Source: Clostridiales bacterium (GTDB lineage Bacteria; Bacillota; Clostridia; Christensenellales; Aristaeellaceae). Taken from it: a stretch of 7,449 bases of DNA. The first letter of the stretch is position 1; the number at the start of each line of letters is the position of its first letter. Both the position numbers and the translations under genes were made by a program. The stretch spans positions 1 to 7,449 of the forward strand of contig SFFC01000103.1 in assembly GCA_004556985.1 (NCBI GenBank), read 5' to 3'. Under the pieces are notes generated by a model. The model saw only the letters and a program-made list of their open reading frames with translations, was not told where the DNA came from and made no database searches. Shown in pieces: positions 5,549-7,449 of this stretch.

Positions 5549-6736
5549 ATGAAAAACGCCTCGCGCGCGCAGCTTTTGGCCCTTCAGGCCCGCGCCGCGC
5601 GCCTTGCCGGCCGCCTGCCGCCGCTCCCCCACGCGCCGGATGGCGCGCTGACCCCCGAAAGCCTCGCCGCGCTCGAGACCGCCGCGCGGCGCATCCTGCG
5701 AACAAACGGCGCGGTCGGCGCGTCGCTCGTGCTCTGCCCGCCCGGCGGCGCTGCGCAGACGCTCTGCTTCGGCAGCGCGCGCCTGCGCCCTCGCCAGCCC
5801 GTGACGCCAAGAACCTGCTTTCGCGTCGCGTCGGTCTCCAAGCTCGTGATGACCTTCGGCGCGCTCTCGCTGTGCGCGGACGGCCTGCTCGACCTGGATG
5901 GCGACCTCTCGCCCCTGCTGGGCTACCGCGTCCGCTCCCCGCATGCGCCGGACATCCCCGTGACGCTGCGTATGCTGCTCACGCACACCAGCGGCCTGCG
6001 CGACGAGGGTACCTACAGCTCGCGCGGCATGCAGAGCGGCTGCACGCTGCGCGAGCTGCTCGAGGAGCCCGCCAACTGGCTCCCCCAACCCCCCGGCGCA
6101 GCCTTCCATTACAGCAACCTCGGCGCAGGCACGGCAGGCGTCGCGATGGAGCTTGCCGCCGGGATGCCGTTTGACGACCTCATGCAATCGCGCGTCTTTG
6201 CGCCGCTCGGCCTGCGCGCCAGCTACGATCCCCGGCGCATCGAGCCCGCCGGCGACCTCGCCGACGGCTACCGCGTGCGCCTGCTGCTGCCCCGCCGCGC
6301 CTACGACGCCGCCGCGCTCGCCGCCCGGCCGCCGGAGCCCTTCTGCCCCGAGCGGGACTACCTGATCGCCGCCGGGCGGCTCATCCTCGACAGCGCCGCC
6401 ATGGCCGGGCTCATCCGGCTGCTCGCCTCGCAGGACGGTCTGGGCGTGCTTCCCCCCGAACAGCTTGCGCTGATGCGCACCTGTCAGGACGGCCTAGGCA
6501 ACGTCGCGCAGGCAGGTCGCGGGCTGAACACGGCTTTCCTGCCGGACGTCTTTGCGGGCTTTTCGCCCGTCGGGCATCAGGGCGTCGCCTATGGCATGTG
6601 CGCGGAGCTCTTCGCGGATCCCGCGCGCGGCGCAGGCGTCGGCGTCATGATCAACGGCGTGCGCCTCGTGCGAAATCCGCCGCTGATGCGCGCCGGATTT
6701 GACCTGCTCGCGCTCGGCTTTGCGGCAATCGACTGA
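5549..6736 (+). CDS. Serine hydrolase, beta-lactamase/penicillin-binding-protein-like fold (class C beta-lactamase family), probably cytoplasmic
   Basis: Member of the broad family (Pfam Beta-lactamase, PF00144) that covers class C beta-lactamases, D-aminopeptidases, D,D-carboxypeptidases and esterases. The 395-residue protein shows the nucleophile motif SVSK (S95-K98, in FRVASVSKLV), the typical RMLLTHTSGL segment (141-150), the YSN motif (Y188-N190, in FHYSNLGAG), and a GHQG motif (342-345) in place of KTG. The order and spacing suit an active enzyme. The substrate could be a peptide, ester or beta-lactam and cannot be read from the motifs; HxG instead of KTG leans toward esterase or peptidase-like members. 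The N-terminus (MKNASRAQLLALQARAARLAG) has no hydrophobic stretch, so secretion by Sec is unlikely, unlike true beta-lactamases. It follows the MATE gene but has its own promoter. No terminator is visible after its TGA. Confidence 0.9.
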   Translation: MKNASRAQLLALQARAARLAGRLPPLPHAPDGALTPESLAALETAARRILRTNGAVGASLVLCPPGGAAQTLCFGSARLRPRQPVTPRTCFRVASVSKLVMTFGALSLCADGLLDLDGDLSPLLGYRVRSPHAPDIPVTLRMLLTHTSGLRDEGTYSSRGMQSGCTLRELLEEPANWLPQPPGAAFHYSNLGAGTAGVAMELAAGMPFDDLMQSRVFAPLGLRASYDPRRIEPAGDLADGYRVRLLLPRRAYDAAALAARPPEPFCPERDYLIAAGRLILDSAAMAGLIRLLASQDGLGVLPPEQLALMRTCQDGLGNVAQAGRGLNTAFLPDVFAGFSPVGHQGVAYGMCAELFADPARGAGVGVMINGVRLVRNPPLMRAGFDLLALGFAAID

Positions 6737-6747
6737 CTCATGCGCCG

Positions 6748-6767
6748 TTTTCACAACTTTTTCACAA
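6748..6767. repeat. 11-bp-phased direct repeat TTTTCACAA upstream of htrA (regulator-site candidate)
   Basis: TTTTCACAA occurs at 6748-6756 and 6759-6767, exactly 11 bp apart, which places both copies on one face of the helix. Looser TTC-containing relatives continue toward the promoter (around 6770-6810). As hexamers this is TTCACA-N5-TTCACA, the layout of sites bound by OmpR/PhoB-type response regulators, including the PhoP box of Bacillus (TT(A/T/C)ACA repeats). On the other strand it reads TTGTGA-N5-TTGTGA. The regulator is not identifiable here. Confidence 0.5.
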
Positions 6768-6818
6768 TCTTCAACGATTTCTTCCAAAATCCATCATCTT
6801 TTCTTCAAAGCTCCTGCG

Positions 6819-6824
6819 TATACT
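6819..6824 (+). promoter_or_regulatory. -10 box of the htrA promoter (no clear -35)
   Basis: TATACT matches the -10 consensus at 5/6. At spacings of 15-18 bp upstream only weak sequences (for example TCTTTT) occupy the -35 position. A -10 box without a -35, downstream of phased repeats, is typical of activator-dependent promoters. The start would be near 6831, giving a leader of about 80 nt. Confidence 0.5.
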
Positions 6825-6830
6825 ATGAGC

Positions 6831-6852
6831 ATCACCTGAGGGGAAGGGTGAT
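6831..6852 (+). repeat. Inverted repeat/5' hairpin at the predicted htrA transcription start
   Basis: ATCACC (6831-6836) and GGTGAT (6847-6852) are perfect inverted copies around a purine-rich 10-base loop. It begins at the expected first base of the transcript, so it would be either a DNA operator or a 5'-end hairpin that protects the mRNA. A related ATCACA follows at 6859-6864. Confidence 0.45.
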
Positions 6853-6894
6853 TCAATCCATCACAATTCGCTGCAACAAAAGCACGATTTTTTG

Positions 6895-6901
6895 AAAGGA
6901 G
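6895..6901 (+). promoter_or_regulatory. Ribosome binding site deciding the htrA start
   Basis: AAAGGAG ends 10 nt before the ATG at 6912 but only 1 nt before an in-frame ATG at 6903. The first is therefore the workable start; the second would add only three residues (MTS). Confidence 0.75.
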
Positions 6902-6911
6902 CATGACTTCT

Positions 6912-7449
6912 ATGCGTACTTCCCGTCGTTTCCGCCGCCTGGTCGCAATGACCGCAGCTTTGGCCCTGATCGTCACAGCGTCCCTGGCCGTCACGGCCCA
7001 GGCGACTGAATCCCAGTTCACCCTGATTGAAAACGGCGAGTCCGGCGATCCGCTCTCCGTCCGCGAAATCGCCAAGGACTGCCGCACCTCCGTGGTCGCC
7101 ATCGAGACCGAGACCAAGGTGGTGGAAAACGGCTATGACAACTACTATCCGTTCGGCATGTTCGGCTATGGCTACGGCTATGGCTACGGCAACGGCAACC
7201 GTGGCGGCTCCCGCGAGTACACGCAGACCGGCGCGGGCTCCGGCATCATCCTCTCTGAGGACGGCTACATCCTGACCAACAACCACGTCATCTCCGGCGC
7301 GGACAAAATTACGGTCTACGTGATGCCCGAGGACGAGGATGGCGAGGAGACCACCTATGAGGCAACGCTGATCGGCTCCTCCGAGAGCCACGACATCGCC
7401 GTGCTCAAGATCGACGCGACCGGCCTGAACGCGGCCTCCTTCGGCGACA
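6912..7449 (+). CDS. htrA: Secreted HtrA/DegP-type trypsin-like serine protease, partial (C-terminus outside window)
   Basis: Envelope quality-control protease that degrades misfolded exported proteins. The first 179 residues are visible. A classic signal peptide comes first: basic MRTSRRFRRL, a hydrophobic core (about 11-27) and TAQA before T32, a good signal-peptidase I site, so the protein looks exported and freed rather than membrane-anchored as many Gram-positive HtrA proteins are. The protease domain follows: DCRTSVVAIE (56-65), TGAGSGIILSEDGYILTNNHV (106-126) with catalytic H125, and HDIAVLKID (160-168) with catalytic D161. The serine motif (GNSGGPL in the family) and any PDZ domain lie beyond the edge. 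A Gly/Tyr-rich stretch (about 82-99) sits in the loop ahead of the catalytic core, where DegP has its regulatory LA loop. The gene has its own AT-rich promoter region, 175 bp from the hydrolase. Confidence 0.93.
   Translation, partial: MRTSRRFRRLVAMTAALALIVTASLAVTAQATESQFTLIENGESGDPLSVREIAKDCRTSVVAIETETKVVENGYDNYYPFGMFGYGYGYGYGNGNRGGSREYTQTGAGSGIILSEDGYILTNNHVISGADKITVYVMPEDEDGEETTYEATLIGSSESHDIAVLKIDATGLNAASFGD
7164..7199 (+). repeat. Tandem repeat encoding the Gly/Tyr-rich loop of HtrA
   Basis: Two perfect copies of GGCTATGGCTAC (7164-7175, 7176-7187) are followed by two copies of GGCAAC (7188-7199), encoding GYGYGYGY then GNGN. The unit is a multiple of three, so copy-number change by slippage would lengthen or shorten the loop without breaking the frame. 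Confidence 0.85.

Noticed and set aside
3955..6174. 739-codon plus-strand frame spanning MATE, the gap and the serine hydrolase
   Set aside because: Arg/Ala/Pro-rich shadow with no motif; it overlaps two well-supported genes in other frames.
6737..6800. Terminator after the serine hydrolase
   Set aside because: T-rich runs are present but no stem precedes them.

Overview
The window looks like chromosomal DNA from a high-GC bacterium, probably Bacillota (a Clostridia-type lineage). The grounds are strong AGGAGG-like ribosome binding sites in front of nearly every gene, sigma-A-type promoters with 17-bp spacers, a YdhR/GmuE-type ROK sugar kinase, an Opp/Dpp peptide transporter operon and a secreted HtrA-type protease. 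This placement is inferred from style; there is no rRNA or other marker gene. GC content is visibly higher in the MATE and serine-hydrolase genes than in the opp genes, and the intergenic control regions at about 2760-2960 and 6740-6900 are clearly AT-rich.

Layout: (1) positions 1-2739, minus strand: oppB-oppC-oppD, a tightly spaced ABC peptide-transporter operon read leftward. oppD runs off the left edge, and oppF and a substrate-binding protein are not in view. A good promoter with an operator-like inverted repeat lies upstream. (2) 2902-3996, minus strand: a monocistronic ROK-family sugar kinase with its own near-consensus promoter, a GC-rich leader of about 107 nt and a strong intrinsic terminator that separates it from opp. 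(3) 4043-6736, plus strand: a MATE-family exporter, then a beta-lactamase-fold serine hydrolase that lacks a signal peptide. The hydrolase has its own near-perfect promoter, whose -35 box overlaps the MATE stop codon, and a leader of about 137 nt with foldable elements. (4) 6737-7449, plus strand: an AT-rich control region with 11-bp-phased TTTTCACAA repeats, a -10 box without a good -35 and a +1 inverted repeat, leading into a secreted HtrA/DegP-type protease that is cut off by the right edge.

Putting the genes together: peptide import (Opp), sugar phosphorylation (ROK kinase), small-molecule export (MATE), a cytoplasmic penicillin-binding-protein-like hydrolase and an envelope quality-control protease. 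The set suggests a nutrient-uptake and envelope-stress neighbourhood rather than one dedicated pathway. I see no CRISPR array, tRNA, rRNA, IS element, phage gene or clear new multi-gene system. The least-explained parts are the regulatory regions: the phased repeats before htrA, the serine-hydrolase leader, and the repeats at the opp and ROK promoters. No gene-free stretch exceeds 300 bases; the four gaps between transcription units are 168 to 227 bases and their contents are listed below.
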